Notes under the pieces: model-generated | Databases searched by the model: none | What the model saw: the letters and a program-made list of their open reading frames with translations, nothing else | What the model was told of the DNA's origin: nothing | Shown: positions 63,586-64,000 of the stretch, piece by piece | Numbering within the stretch: position 1 is the stretch's first letter | Layout of the letters: each line of letters starts with the position of its first letter | Position numbers and translations under genes: made by a program | From: an uncultured Schlesneria sp. | Lineage (GTDB): Bacteria; Planctomycetota; Planctomycetia; Planctomycetales; Planctomycetaceae | Length of the DNA stretch: 64,000 bases | Direction of reading: 5' to 3' | Assembly: GCA_903834925.1 (NCBI GenBank) | Contig: CAILLA010000020.1 | Coordinates: 26,943 to 90,942 of the forward strand

Positions 63586-63831
63586 CATCGGCAAGCCCCC
63601 CGACCAACACAAAGTTAGGACAGTATCAAGTTCCAGTACCTTGTCGGCAAGACTCGCCAGGAAGCACATCAGATCCTCACGGAAAAAGGAATCCGGCACC
63701 GGGGAGAAGGGGGAACGAAAAACTTTCGTCAGCAGTTTTACGGAGACAATCTGGAGCTCCGTATCAAGGTCGCGCCAGGAAAGCGAGAAGAGCCTGATGG
63801 CCTGATCTTCGAAGTCAAAACATCGAAATAA
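63582..63831 (+). pseudogene. Frameshifted hypothetical gene
   Basis: ATG 63582 opens a frame (MTSASPPTNTKLGQ) that loses coding character after about 15 codons. From 63621 another frame reads well to a TAA at 63829-63831: KFQYLVGKTRQEAHQILTEK, then NFRQQFYGDNLELRIKVAPG and ending FEVKTSK. Joining them needs a frameshift near 63621. The product family is unknown. Confidence 0.5.
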
Positions 63832-63856
63832 TGCCTTGTCAAAGCTAAAGATTAGG

Positions 63857-63942
63857 GTGCCACTGGATGACCGTCTTCGGTCACCCAGTGCTCTTCGATT
63901 GCCCCGAAAAAAAGCGAAGACACTGCGTCTCCGAAGACTCCA
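63857..63942 (+). repeat. Dispersed paired-hairpin repeat, copy near the window end
   Basis: First hairpin GTGCCACTGGATGACCGTCT...CACCCAGTGCTCTT, then AAGACACTGCGTCTCCGAAG, where the second hairpin degenerates. Matches 54371-54467 and 60469-60566. Confidence 0.85.
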
Positions 63943-64000
63943 GAGAGGCTTCGCCTCAGACCAAAGTAGCCATCATCGCTCCGCGTGATGAGCATTGTTC

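Overview
The window looks like chromosome from a member of the Planctomycetota. The evidence is lineage-typical families: two paired sets of planctomycete cytochrome-like proteins (DUF1592 with DUF1552, and a DUF1549/DUF1553 protein with DUF1501), a PEP-CTERM protein, a TIGR03067 protein, an Uma2-type nuclease, TAT-exported oxidoreductase and enolase-superfamily enzymes, and intergenic spaces full of palindromic repeats. A Schlesneria- or Planctomicrobium-like bacterium is a guess from overall style. No tRNA, rRNA or CRISPR array was recognised.

Layout. 1-2.3 kb: a gene tail, a membrane SGNH hydrolase and a secreted esterase. 2.9-9.5 kb: a compact plus-strand glycan cluster (flippase, polymerase/ligase, glycosyltransferase, AAC(3)-like acyltransferase, Asp-box propeller, acyl carrier protein). 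9.5-12.5 kb: a repeat-rich stretch without convincing genes, holding a 282-bp tandem duplication and a small element with terminal inverted repeats. 12.5-16.1 kb: a PEP-CTERM protein, a Tm-1-like protein whose 5' end is triplicated upstream, and an FG-GAP protein. 16.3-27.6 kb: the two minus-strand cytochrome-like modules. 27.8-28.9 kb: truncated genes. 29.2-46.5 kb: mostly chromosomal genes, including a protease-lipase fusion, HrpA, an ECF sigma/anti-sigma pair, a haem-motif toroid protein, a hydrolase, a zinc-ribbon protein, rpsD, a large SPFH protein, a J-domain protein and a TAT oxidoreductase. 46.6-49.4 kb: a polytopic membrane protein, a depolymerase relic and a TfoX-N pair.

49.5-64 kb is accessory DNA: tandem repeats, HicAB between long direct repeats, a restriction-modification relic, an Rpn nuclease, broken genes, a two-gene SMC-like ATPase plus TOPRIM-like module, and two minus-strand genes that differ from each other but share the same 5' and 3' flanks.

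The strongest candidates for undescribed biology are: (i) the ATPase/TOPRIM-like pair at 54.5-56.4 kb, bounded on one side by an intact SGNH hydrolase gene and on the other by a second copy of that gene's last 12 codons; (ii) the cassette-like arrangement at 60.6-63.25 kb; (iii) the cytosolic trypsin-like protease/class 3 lipase fusion at 29.2 kb; and (iv) a dispersed paired-hairpin repeat, one copy of which has clean terminal inverted repeats and a 5-bp target duplication. All family assignments are from reading motifs; no database search was run.
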